The notes under the pieces are model-generated. The model had not been told where the DNA came from. It did no database searches and worked only from the letters and a program-made list of their open reading frames with translations. DNA of 32,932 nt, taken from assembly GCA_947626585.1 (NCBI GenBank), contig CANQSU010000012.1, positions 1-32,932 of the forward strand, read 5' to 3'. Positions 17,736-24,212 of this stretch are shown piece by piece. This stretch comes from an uncultured Oscillospiraceae bacterium (lineage in GTDB: Bacteria > Bacillota > Clostridia > Oscillospirales > Oscillospiraceae). Made by a program: the position numbers and the translations under genes. The first letter of the stretch is position 1. Each line of letters begins with the position of its first letter.

Positions 17736-19001
17736 TCAAACCTCCTGAATCGAGTACTTCAGCCATTCCCACAAAAATATATTCGCCCTGTACCAGGCTC
17801 TTTTTATCGGGCACCGCACAAACGCCGCAGTCCCACAGGGCCAAAAAAGTTCTGTCATTTGTTCTGTGCCGGTGCGTCTGGATATTTTCCGTTTTATTCT
17901 CGAAGATACCACATAGTTTTTCAGCAGTTTCTGCTGCTCTGCGCTCGCCAGTGAGAAGTGATACGCCTCAGTGGTATCATCACAAAAGGCAAAGCGGCCA
18001 TATATTTCTGCCGCCTCCCGCGTCGGGCAATACATTAGGCGGCGCAGGTGTGAAGCGCACCGCTTTTTTGACTGCAACTCCTTTCCATGGGCAAGATCAT
18101 CCTTCACGCCGGCCAAAATACCATTGACATTGGCCTCAATCATCTGTTTTTCCTGCGGATTCGGCGGGATACCTAATATGGGAACAAAACTGCTACCGGC
18201 CCTCCCATATTTCACTGTCATTCCGTGGGGCGCGGACAAAAGGCACTCAAAGAGATTGTTGCAGAACCAGACCTTTCTCAGTTTTCCAGTATGGCCGGAA
18301 AAGAACCATGTCAGATATTCCCCATCGGCGGGCTCCTTCGGCTCCGCGTACATTCCAAAATAAAAGCCTGTGATTTGTCCCGTATAGCCCGCCGCCTGCA
18401 GAAGCTGCCGCATAGAACGCTGAATGGAACCGACCCAACCACTGTCTACGAGTCCAATCCTTTCCTGTTCAAAAAGTCCCTCCTGTTTCAAATATCCGAT
18501 TGTTGCCGGATAGGCGTCCATGGAATTTTCCATTACTCGGGTACAAAACGTCTTGCTTCGCAGCAGCGTCTCCCTACATCTACCGATCTCCGCATGAGCT
18601 ATCTCTCGTTGCATGTCAATCGTTTGAGCAGGTGCTGCTTCTGCCAGCACGGCATTCCACTCATCCTCTGGTATCCCGGCCCGCTCCAAAAAGCTGCTCA
18701 TTGAAACATGATATCCGCCCAAAAACAGCAGATCATAGGCCTCGTCCCCAATCAAATAGTAGGTCGGCATTCTCAGCGCCTTCCTTGAACAATACAGATA
18801 TCTGCATTGAATATTTATACTTTTCGCTTCACAGATGGTCTGCGCGATCTGACGCAATACATATCCGTCCCGAGCCAAAAAATACAGCGTTTTAATGTTC
18901 CGTCGCTGCGCCTCCTCCAAGACCCATGCAGTATAGCTCTCTAAAATGGGCGCGATAAGATTCTTGCTGACTTCATAAACCTGGATTTGAAACTCTTGCA
19001 T
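17736..19001 (-). CDS. Standalone FLARDGY-domain protein of glycan clusters, unknown reaction
   Basis: A 421-residue soluble protein without signal peptide or membrane helices. The core has FLARDGY at 41-47, YCSRKAL at 70-76, LVDSGWVGSIQ at about 184-194 and TGFYFGMY at 211-218. The same order of motifs occurs in the second domain of the 1268-residue fusion, where the HAD domain is attached. So this operon carries HAD plus FLARDGY both fused and as separate genes (here and 16051-16905). I know such domains accompany HAD proteins in capsule loci, but no reaction is known to me. A nucleotide-sugar or phosphosugar transferase is a guess. The start overlaps the ATPase gene by 29 bases. Confidence 0.7.
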   Translation of the reverse strand: MQEFQIQVYEVSKNLIAPILESYTAWVLEEAQRRNIKTLYFLARDGYVLRQIAQTICEAKSINIQCRYLYCSRKALRMPTYYLIGDEAYDLLFLGGYHVSMSSFLERAGIPEDEWNAVLAEAAPAQTIDMQREIAHAEIGRCRETLLRSKTFCTRVMENSMDAYPATIGYLKQEGLFEQERIGLVDSGWVGSIQRSMRQLLQAAGYTGQITGFYFGMYAEPKEPADGEYLTWFFSGHTGKLRKVWFCNNLFECLLSAPHGMTVKYGRAGSSFVPILGIPPNPQEKQMIEANVNGILAGVKDDLAHGKELQSKKRCASHLRRLMYCPTREAAEIYGRFAFCDDTTEAYHFSLASAEQQKLLKNYVVSSRIKRKISRRTGTEQMTELFWPCGTAAFVRCPIKRAWYRANIFLWEWLKYSIQEV

Positions 19002-19719
19002 ATGCCTCGCACACCTCTTCTGTCTTGCCCTCCATCCGAATGCAGCCTTGCTCCAACCAGATGACCCGACTGCACATCTCCTGAATCTGCTCCAAGCTGT
19101 GAGAGACGAACAGGACCGTGGTCCCCCCGCCCATCAGTTCCATCATCCGAGCCCGACTCTTTGCCTGGAACTCCGCGTCCCCCACCGACAGGATCTCATC
19201 CACAATCAAAATCTCCGGCTGTACCATAGCTGCCACAGAAAATGCCAGCCGGGCCAGCATCCCGGAGGAGTAGTTGCGAATCGGCATCTCAATAAACTGC
19301 CCTAACTCCGAAAACTCCAGGATCTCTTTGTATTTCTTTTTTAAGTATTCTTCGTTATAGCCCAAAATGGCCCCGTTTAGGAAAATGTTTTCCCGACCGG
19401 TCAAATCGAAATCGAATCCACTGCCAAGCTCCAGCATGGGCACGATGTTGCCCCGGGTCACTATGCTGCCTTCCGTAGGCTTCAGGATACCGGAAATCGC
19501 CTTCAGCATGGTGCTTTTTCCGGCCCCGTTCCGGCCAATCAGCCCCAGCGTCTCACCTCGCTTCACAGAGAAAGACACATGGCTCAGTGCCGTGAACTCA
19601 TTATATTCCAGCTTCCCCCGCAGCGCGGTGGTCACAAACTCCTTCAAGGACATGATCCGATCTTTGTTCATTCGGAACCGCATGGTCACATCGTTGACCT
19701 CAATCATCATTTCGCTCAT
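18973..19719 (-). CDS. ABC transporter ATPase for polysaccharide export (Wzt/TagH-like)
   Basis: A 248-residue ATPase. Walker A is GRNGAGKST near residue 60, the Q-loop region includes NIVPMLELGSGFDFDLTGREN typical of glycan exporters, the signature is NYSSGMLARLAF, and Walker B is ILIVDEIL with the H-loop FVSHS. It is the cytosolic motor that pairs with the permease encoded just upstream. It lacks the C-terminal carbohydrate-binding domain found in long Wzt proteins, so export probably does not depend on recognition of a capped chain end by the ATPase. GAGGGACATGCT precedes the ATG, 10 bases after the permease gene ends. Confidence 0.94.
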   Translation of the reverse strand: MSEMMIEVNDVTMRFRMNKDRIMSLKEFVTTALRGKLEYNEFTALSHVSFSVKRGETLGLIGRNGAGKSTMLKAISGILKPTEGSIVTRGNIVPMLELGSGFDFDLTGRENIFLNGAILGYNEEYLKKKYKEILEFSELGQFIEMPIRNYSSGMLARLAFSVAAMVQPEILIVDEILSVGDAEFQAKSRARMMELMGGGTTVLFVSHSLEQIQEMCSRVIWLEQGCIRMEGKTEEVCEAYARVSNPGL

Positions 19720-19729
19720 AGCATGTCCC

Positions 19730-21175
19730 TCACAGATAAAGCACGAACCGGTCCTGGGTCCTGCGGAACACCAGCGCCCCCACCAACAGCGTTCCCAGCG
19801 CCATCAGCGCACACTGAACGTACATAACAGGCTCCGGCGAGATACCGTCCATGAGGCAGGTGCGGACAAAGACAATAACGTGATTCAATGGATTTATGTT
19901 CAGAACCCACGCGACGTTCTCCGGTAAGATGCTGGCAGGATAAAAGATGGGCGTCAAGTACATCCAGATCATGCTCAGCACGCCCCAGAGGAATTGGATG
20001 TCCCGAAAGAATACCATTGCCGCCGCCAGCAAAAGTCCTATCCCCAGGCAGAACACCGCAAGGCAGACCAGCGCAAAAGGTACCAGCAGATATGCTTTTG
20101 TCGGTACACAGCCGGAGATCAGCGTGACCAGAAGCAACGGAATAAGCGAAATCACCAGATTCACCATGGAGGACAGCACTCTGGTCAGCGGATAGATGTA
20201 CTTGGGCACATAGACCTTTGTGATGAGTCCGGCGTTGCCGATAATAGAGCTGAGCGCCATACCAGTGGATTCAGAAAAGAAGTTGTATAAGACGATTCCG
20301 ATAATCAGATATGCCTGATAGTGGGGCACATCAAAGCGAAATAGATTAGAGAAGACGACATACTGTACTACCATGGTGAGTAGAGGATTCAAAAAGCTCC
20401 AAAACACACCCAAAACTGAGCGCTTATACTTGGTCTTAAAGTCCCGGCTTACCAGTTGACGGATAAGAAAGCGGTACTTTTTTACGGCAACCAGGGCGTC
20501 GACCACATAACTGTGTTTACCTCGCTTCCAGCGATACCAAACCAAGCTGACACCCAACGTCAACAGCAGTCCGAAACCCACCACGAACTCCCAATAGTGA
20601 AGGCCGGTCCAGATGTAGTCCTCTCCATTGACGGCCATACACAGTATCCCGTCCGCTGGCACACCGTTGAGCGCCAGAGAGAAACCCTCTTCTTGGGCGG
20701 ACGGGGACATGAGAGGAGAGACGGCGCTTCCGGGTAAGCTGTCCGCATAGATCCGCAGAAGCAACGGCACACTGTAAACAGTTTCGATGGGCGCGTCCAC
20801 TGTCAGGGTGGTAAGTCCCCCCTCGGTGATGTCCGCCGCGTCAAAGCTCTGACCCATCACCGTAGAGCCGTCCCGCAAATTGATGAGTTCCATGGTCACC
20901 GTCCCGGCATTGGGCCGGTAATAGGTTCCCCATTGGACTGAGACCGACTGGAGCCGCTGAATCTTTACCTGAAAGGTCTGCTCCACCACGGCGCCTTGCA
21001 CCAGTTCCACCGTCCCCCTCTCCGCCACGGGCTGATCGAAGTTCCCACGAGAGGCACGATAGTGGAGCTGATCGCCCGCCAGCCAGTAGAACAGGAGCGC
21101 CGCCAGAACATATGCCGCCACACTGAGCATCAGCGCTTTCGGAATATTGACTTCTGCACTTTTATGCTTGTCCAT
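19730..21175 (-). CDS. ABC-2 polysaccharide export permease with extra N-terminal extracytoplasmic domain
   Basis: A 481-residue protein. The last ~255 residues are a Wzm/TagG-type ABC-2 permease: RQLVSRDFKTKYKRSVLGVF is the coupling region, followed by six hydrophobic segments and YLTPIFYPASILPE. Usual permeases of this class are about 260-280 residues. Here an extra ~220 residues precede it. One helix (about 12-32) leads to a beta-rich segment (about 40-195) with no hydrophobic stretches, then a second helix (about 198-218). That topology places the beta-rich part outside the membrane, where it could receive or guide the exported glycan. It is the second gene of the operon and pairs with the ATPase downstream. 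Confidence 0.9.
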   Translation of the reverse strand: MDKHKSAEVNIPKALMLSVAAYVLAALLFYWLAGDQLHYRASRGNFDQPVAERGTVELVQGAVVEQTFQVKIQRLQSVSVQWGTYYRPNAGTVTMELINLRDGSTVMGQSFDAADITEGGLTTLTVDAPIETVYSVPLLLRIYADSLPGSAVSPLMSPSAQEEGFSLALNGVPADGILCMAVNGEDYIWTGLHYWEFVVGFGLLLTLGVSLVWYRWKRGKHSYVVDALVAVKKYRFLIRQLVSRDFKTKYKRSVLGVFWSFLNPLLTMVVQYVVFSNLFRFDVPHYQAYLIIGIVLYNFFSESTGMALSSIIGNAGLITKVYVPKYIYPLTRVLSSMVNLVISLIPLLLVTLISGCVPTKAYLLVPFALVCLAVFCLGIGLLLAAAMVFFRDIQFLWGVLSMIWMYLTPIFYPASILPENVAWVLNINPLNHVIVFVRTCLMDGISPEPVMYVQCALMALGTLLVGALVFRRTQDRFVLYL

Positions 21176-21206
21176 ACGATTCTGTGCCTCTCACGTTCAA
21201 TGGTTT

Positions 21207-22058
21207 TCATTTGGTCTCCCACCCTACGAGGAACTGCTCCTCCTCGATTTGCCGGTCCATGGCCTGCTCCATCAGCACCTGCATGCTGGACTGGATGCCA
21301 TCCCATGTGGTCAGATACAGCCGCCGCAGCGCTCTGGGGTTGCCCTTCTCCTCCGGTATCTGTGCCGCCCGGCACAGCTTCGAAATCAGCACCGTGATAT
21401 AGCTGCGGTGCAGCGGCCCGCCCCGCTCGTTGCGAAACACCAGGCCGTCCTTGATTCCCTGCCGCTCCGCGAAAGCCAGAACTTCCTGCACCAGGCACTC
21501 CGGGAGATGCACCATCCGGCGTGCCCCCTGGAAGGTGACCACGAACTTGCCGGCCTCGACATCCCTCACGGTCATCTCAGACAACTCGTTGAGCCGCAGA
21601 CCGGTACAGGCAATGGTCTTGACCAGCAGATACAACCGCTCGTCCTCCAATGTCTTGGCTGTGGTCAGCAGCCGCAGGTATTCGCCCCGGCTCAATTCCG
21701 GCTGGAGCTTCCCATCTTTGGCCATGCGCTCGGCCAACTGATACTCCCGGCAGTCCATGAAGAAGAGAAAGCTATCGCAGGCGGCGAGAAACACATTCAC
21801 GGTGGCGTTGGAATAGCCGCTCTCCAGCAGTTCGTCCTTCCATTCTGCCAGCGTCCCCCGCCGGATGGTCTTGTCCTCCGGCAACGCCTGATACAGCAGT
21901 TCCAGGGCGTAACGGTATTTGTTCAGCGTCTCAGCAGAGCGGCCCTTCGCCTCCCACTCCGCCAGAAACCGCTCCGCGTCGGACCAGTCCATCACAAGAC
22001 CGTCTGGCCGGAGGGCAATGATATCCGCTTGCTTCTTTTGTTTTACAGTAGCTGGCAT
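21207..22058 (-). CDS. Tyrosine-recombinase-like protein without catalytic tyrosine, first gene of the glycan operon
   Basis: A 283-residue protein with the two-domain plan of tyrosine recombinases: a SAM-like core-binding domain (about 25-110) and a catalytic-like domain. The first Arg is kept in CTGLRLNEL (R155). The rest is degraded: the beta-hairpin Lys is replaced in FQGARRMVHLP, the HxLRH box is RALRR (242-246), and there is no LGH box. No Tyr occurs in the last 35 residues, which end in EEEQFLVGWETK. It should not cut DNA by the usual mechanism and may be a DNA-binding regulator or a partner of the intact recombinase encoded upstream. The ATG at 22058 has GAGGAGGAGGG before it; a longer reading from 22130 has no ribosome site. 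Confidence 0.83.
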   Translation of the reverse strand: MPATVKQKKQADIIALRPDGLVMDWSDAERFLAEWEAKGRSAETLNKYRYALELLYQALPEDKTIRRGTLAEWKDELLESGYSNATVNVFLAACDSFLFFMDCREYQLAERMAKDGKLQPELSRGEYLRLLTTAKTLEDERLYLLVKTIACTGLRLNELSEMTVRDVEAGKFVVTFQGARRMVHLPECLVQEVLAFAERQGIKDGLVFRNERGGPLHRSYITVLISKLCRAAQIPEEKGNPRALRRLYLTTWDGIQSSMQVLMEQAMDRQIEEEQFLVGWETK

Positions 22059-22158
22059 GATAGCCCTCCTCCTCAATGGCAACACGGCCTCTTGCTTTGT
22101 CCTACTCAACTTTATGTTTAAAAAACGCATATTTTACGGGATACTAACTACTGCCCGA

Positions 22159-22176
22159 TTTTCGCAAAGTAAAGCA
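22159..22176. repeat. Left inverted repeat of candidate invertible cassette
   Basis: The 18 bases TTTTCGCAAAGTAAAGCA occur here and, exactly reverse-complemented, at 23590-23607. This copy lies in the leader of the glycan operon, about 100 bases before the first start codon and about 27-44 bases after the predicted transcription start. Sequence on either side does not continue the match, apart from a CCCG a few bases outside both copies. Confidence 0.9.
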
Positions 22177-22209
22177 CTCTGCGATTAAGCTATCAAACGT
22201 CACCAAGGC

Positions 22210-22238
22210 ATTTTACAACACTTTTCCCCGTTTGACAA
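22210..22238 (-). promoter_or_regulatory. Predicted sigma-A promoter driving the glycan operon leftward
   Basis: On the minus strand -35 TTGTCA (22233-22238) and -10 TAAAAT (22210-22215) are separated by exactly 17 bases. Transcription would begin near 22203, pass the left inverted repeat and enter the recombinase-like gene at 22058. It lies inside the pair of inverted repeats, so its direction would change if the segment inverts. I see no other good leftward promoter in the operon's leader. Confidence 0.7.
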
Positions 22239-22350
22239 GCCCTTAGCAGTAGGACTGTGGGAAAAATTTATGGAATTACTGTCATTATATAGTCCGCGGC
22301 CGCCGAGGTTGTCCCCAATCTGTGGCAAAATGGAAGGCAATCAGGCATCG

Positions 22351-22364
22351 ATTCGCCGTCAAAT
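22351..22364. repeat. 14-bp direct repeat, left copy, flanking the recombinase gene
   Basis: ATTCGCCGTCAAAT occurs here and again in the same orientation at 23525-23538, just before and just after the recombinase coding region. The left copy continues with a second CGCCGTC. These could be accessory or arm sites for the recombinase, or old attachment sites. Confidence 0.7.
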
Positions 22365-22406
22365 CGCCGTCGGGTCATGCCGGACTGCTATGCGAGGTGA
22401 AAGGTA

Positions 22407-23522
22407 ATGCCAAGAAAGGGAGAAAATATTTACAAACGAAAGGATGGCCGGTGGGAGGCCCGCTACGCCCGGGGATTCGATTCCTCCGGGCGCATACGGT
22501 ACGGTTCGTGCTACGGAAAGACCTACGCCGAGGCAAAGGAAAAGGCGGAGCGGGCCAGGGCGATGTTGCTGACGGGGAAGTTCGCGAACAAGGCCGCCTC
22601 AGACCGGCGTCACTTGAAGTATTTTTGTGAGGAATGGCTGGAAGCAGTGAAGGGGAGCGTAAAGGCGTCCACTTATGCCAGATATTCCACGGCAGTGGAG
22701 AATCATATTGGGCCAAGGCTGGGCGGCTGCTTTCCGCTGACCATTTCCACCCGCACGGTGGATGGGTTCAGGCGTGAACTGTTAAACGAAGATGGCCTTT
22801 CGGCAAAGACCGTGAAGGATATTCTGGTCGTCCTGCGCACAATCCTAAAATACACGGCCAAGCAGTTTCCTGGGGGTTTTCCCGTCGTTGAATTTATCTA
22901 TCCGAAGGAATTCCGGCAGGAAATGCGTGTGCTCACCCGAGATGAACAGCGGCGGCTGACAAATTATCTCGTCCAGGACATGGACCGGTGCAAGTTTGGC
23001 GTGCTGCTGGCACTGCTCACCGGCCTTCGCATCGGTGAGCTGTGCGCTCTCCGCTGGGGGAATCTTTCTCTCCACAACAGGACTCTCCGGGTGACCGCCA
23101 CGGTACAGAGATTGCCAAGCCAGACCGGAAGCGGCAAAACCGAACTGGTGATCGGGAACCCCAAAAGCGAGACCTCCGCCCGGACTATCCCGCTGTCCGA
23201 CTTCGCTGTAGGTCTGTGCAGGCAGGTCGGTCCGGGCCGCCCCTTTGATTTCGTATTGACGGGGACAGAACACTGCATGGAGCCGCGGGCACTGCAATAT
23301 CGTATGAAAAAGTACGCCGATGCCTGCGGCCTGGATGGAGTCCACTTCCATACGCTCCGGCATACCTTCGCCACACGGTGCGTGGAGGCGGGATTTGAAA
23401 TCAAGAGCCTCAGCGAGATCCTGGGCCACGCCAACACATCCATCACCATGAATCAGTATGTCCACTCATCTATGGATTTGAAGCGAAAAAATATGGAGAA
23501 GCTCGCGGCGGTGGGACTTTAG
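22407..23522 (+). CDS. Tyrosine recombinase/integrase with all catalytic residues
   Basis: A 371-residue integrase. Residues ~8-55 form an arm-type, AP2-like DNA-binding domain (RKDGRWEARY, then GKTYAEAKEKAERA). A core-binding domain spans about 65-160 and the catalytic domain about 175-360. All active-site residues are present: R208 in TGLRIGEL, K253 in GNPKSETSARTIPL, H315 and R318 in HTLRHTFAT, H341 in LGHANTSITM and nucleophile Y351. The gene is the only one inside the 18-bp inverted repeats, on the strand opposite to the glycan operon, and is followed by a strong terminator. It is the natural candidate for the enzyme that flips the segment. An ICE or prophage integrase left behind is the main alternative. 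Confidence 0.92.
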   Translation: MPRKGENIYKRKDGRWEARYARGFDSSGRIRYGSCYGKTYAEAKEKAERARAMLLTGKFANKAASDRRHLKYFCEEWLEAVKGSVKASTYARYSTAVENHIGPRLGGCFPLTISTRTVDGFRRELLNEDGLSAKTVKDILVVLRTILKYTAKQFPGGFPVVEFIYPKEFRQEMRVLTRDEQRRLTNYLVQDMDRCKFGVLLALLTGLRIGELCALRWGNLSLHNRTLRVTATVQRLPSQTGSGKTELVIGNPKSETSARTIPLSDFAVGLCRQVGPGRPFDFVLTGTEHCMEPRALQYRMKKYADACGLDGVHFHTLRHTFATRCVEAGFEIKSLSEILGHANTSITMNQYVHSSMDLKRKNMEKLAAVGL

Positions 23523-23524
23523 CC

Positions 23525-23538
23525 ATTCGCCGTCAAAT
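23525..23538. repeat. 14-bp direct repeat, right copy
   Basis: Second copy of ATTCGCCGTCAAAT, three bases after the recombinase stop codon; see the copy at 22351-22364. Confidence 0.7.
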
Positions 23539-23550
23539 TTCTGGTCAAAA

Positions 23551-23582
23551 TGCCTGTGGGGCCTTGCCCCACAGGCATTTTT
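23551..23582 (+). terminator. Rho-independent terminator of the recombinase gene, inside the cassette
   Basis: An 11-base perfect stem, TGCCTGTGGGG (23551-23561) with CCCCACAGGCA (23567-23577), has a 5-base loop and is followed by TTTTT. AAAA before the stem makes it partly bidirectional. It lies 12 bases inside the right inverted repeat, so after inversion it would stand between the recombinase gene and the glycan operon with its U-tract facing the operon. Confidence 0.9.
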
Positions 23583-23589
23583 CGTACAT

Positions 23590-23607
23590 TGCTTTACTTT
23601 GCGAAAA
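23590..23607. repeat. Right inverted repeat of candidate invertible cassette
   Basis: TGCTTTACTTTGCGAAAA is the exact reverse complement of 22159-22176. It lies between two terminator hairpins. Confidence 0.9.
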
Positions 23608-23618
23608 GAACGGGTATC

Positions 23619-23649
23619 GGCAGGTGGAGAACACCTGCCTTTCTTTTTT
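23619..23649 (+). terminator. Second terminator, just outside the cassette
   Basis: GGCAGGTG (23619-23626) pairs perfectly with CACCTGCC (23632-23639) across a 5-base loop, followed by TTTCTTTTTT. It would stop rightward transcription leaving the cassette, including from the operon promoter if that were flipped. Confidence 0.85.
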
Positions 23650-23673
23650 GAGCATAAGCGTATAATTTACTAT

Positions 23674-23703
23674 ATTATATCGCTTATTGTTGATATTTGT
23701 CAA
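23674..23703 (-). promoter_or_regulatory. Consensus promoter firing leftward into the cassette
   Basis: On the minus strand TTGACA (rc of 23698-23703) and TATAAT (rc of 23674-23679) are both exact consensus, with an 18-base spacer. No gene begins downstream on that strand in the present orientation. The transcript would be antisense to the recombinase gene now, and sense to it if the segment were inverted. The -35 box and spacer lie within the palindromic operator. Confidence 0.72.
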
Positions 23704-23714
23704 CAATAAGCGAT
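23679..23714. promoter_or_regulatory. 36-bp palindromic operator, probably for the XRE regulator
   Basis: Two perfectly complementary 15-base arms (left ATCGCTTATTGTTGA, right its reverse complement) surround a 6-base centre. A third ATAAGCG half-site lies at 23654-23660, on the other side of the leftward -10 box. The palindrome covers the leftward promoter and abuts the rightward one, so a bound repressor could control both. Confidence 0.8.
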
Positions 23715-23741
23715 TACCGTTTAACGCTATGTGGATATAAT
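23714..23741 (+). promoter_or_regulatory. Probable rightward promoter of the XRE regulator gene
   Basis: The -10 TATAAT at 23736-23741 is exact consensus. The best -35 is a weak TTACCG at 23714-23719 (16-base spacer), at the edge of the palindrome. This suggests a modest promoter under autoregulation. Confidence 0.5.
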
Positions 23742-23765
23742 TTAACAAGTGAAGGGGGCGAGAAA

Positions 23766-24152
23766 ATGGCCGCAAACGAAGACTGGCTGCGCATAGTTGG
23801 TCAGCGAATTACAAACAGAAGAAAAATGCTCGGGTGGACGCAGGAGGAACTCGCTGAAAAGAGCGACCTGACCCCACAGTTTGTTTCATATGCCGAATCC
23901 GGCAAACGCGCAATGCGTCCGGAGAATCTTCTCAAAATCTCGTCAGCCTTGGGCGTGAGCGCGGACTATCTGTTGACAGGCGAGATAATTGACAAAGACT
24001 TGTTCCTGCTGTCTGAAAAATTGCGACGGCTTTCCCCCTCTCAGGTGAGAATCATTGAAAAAATCATCGATGAGTGCGGTAGTCTCTTTGCTGATGGTAA
24101 AGCATCAAGCAGCGTGTCGAATCAAGTCGTGTCGAATCAAGTCGGGATTTGA
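23766..24152 (+). CDS. XRE-family transcriptional regulator
   Basis: A 128-residue regulator. Residues ~9-65 form a helix-turn-helix of the HTH_3 type: IVGQRITNRRKMLGWTQEEL, AEKSDLTPQFVSYAESGKR and LLKISSALGVSADYLLTGE. A short helical segment follows, ending in SNQVVSNQVGI, encoded by a 15-bp tandem repeat. The ATG at 23766 has GAAGGGGGCG before it; an upstream in-frame start would run back through the operator. Its position next to the long palindrome and two promoters suggests it represses itself and the leftward promoter into the cassette. It may also control the AT-rich genes downstream. Confidence 0.88.
   Translation: MAANEDWLRIVGQRITNRRKMLGWTQEELAEKSDLTPQFVSYAESGKRAMRPENLLKISSALGVSADYLLTGEIIDKDLFLLSEKLRRLSPSQVRIIEKIIDECGSLFADGKASSSVSNQVVSNQVGI
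24114..24143. repeat. 15-bp tandem duplication inside the regulator gene
   Basis: GTGTCGAATCAAGTC occurs twice in direct succession, encoding VSNQV twice near the C-terminus. It is in frame, so copy number changes would alter protein length without a frameshift. Confidence 0.85.
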
Positions 24153-24212
24153 CAATTATGAACATTTATGATATATTTTTTAATAATCTGTTTTTGTGAA
24201 TGGAGCGATATT

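Larger units (their letters stand above)
22159..23607. other. Candidate invertible DNA cassette (1.45 kb) with its own recombinase
   Basis: The segment is bounded by exact 18-bp inverted repeats. It contains, left to right, an outward leftward promoter, about 170 bases without a gene, a complete tyrosine recombinase gene on the plus strand and a rho-independent terminator. As written the promoter faces the glycan operon. After inversion the operon would instead face the recombinase gene's terminator, and the promoter would face a second terminator at 23619-23649. Every part is seen in the sequence; inversion itself is inferred. Confidence 0.65.

Noticed and set aside
22232..22260. Plus-strand TTGACA at 22232 as promoter of the recombinase gene
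   Set aside because: No -10-like sequence lies 16-18 bases downstream (CTGTGG at the expected place). The overlapping minus-strand promoter is much better. The present-day recombinase promoter remains unidentified.
22159..23607. Interpretation of the inverted-repeat segment as an insertion sequence
   Set aside because: No transposase other than a tyrosine recombinase and no target duplication are seen. The outward promoter and paired terminators fit a switch better, though an integrated minimal element cannot be fully excluded.
23545..23775. Minus-strand open frame across the right inverted repeat
   Set aside because: It runs through the operator and both terminators, has no ribosome site and no protein-like features. 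A short ATG frame at 23653 after the leftward promoter has no ribosome site either.
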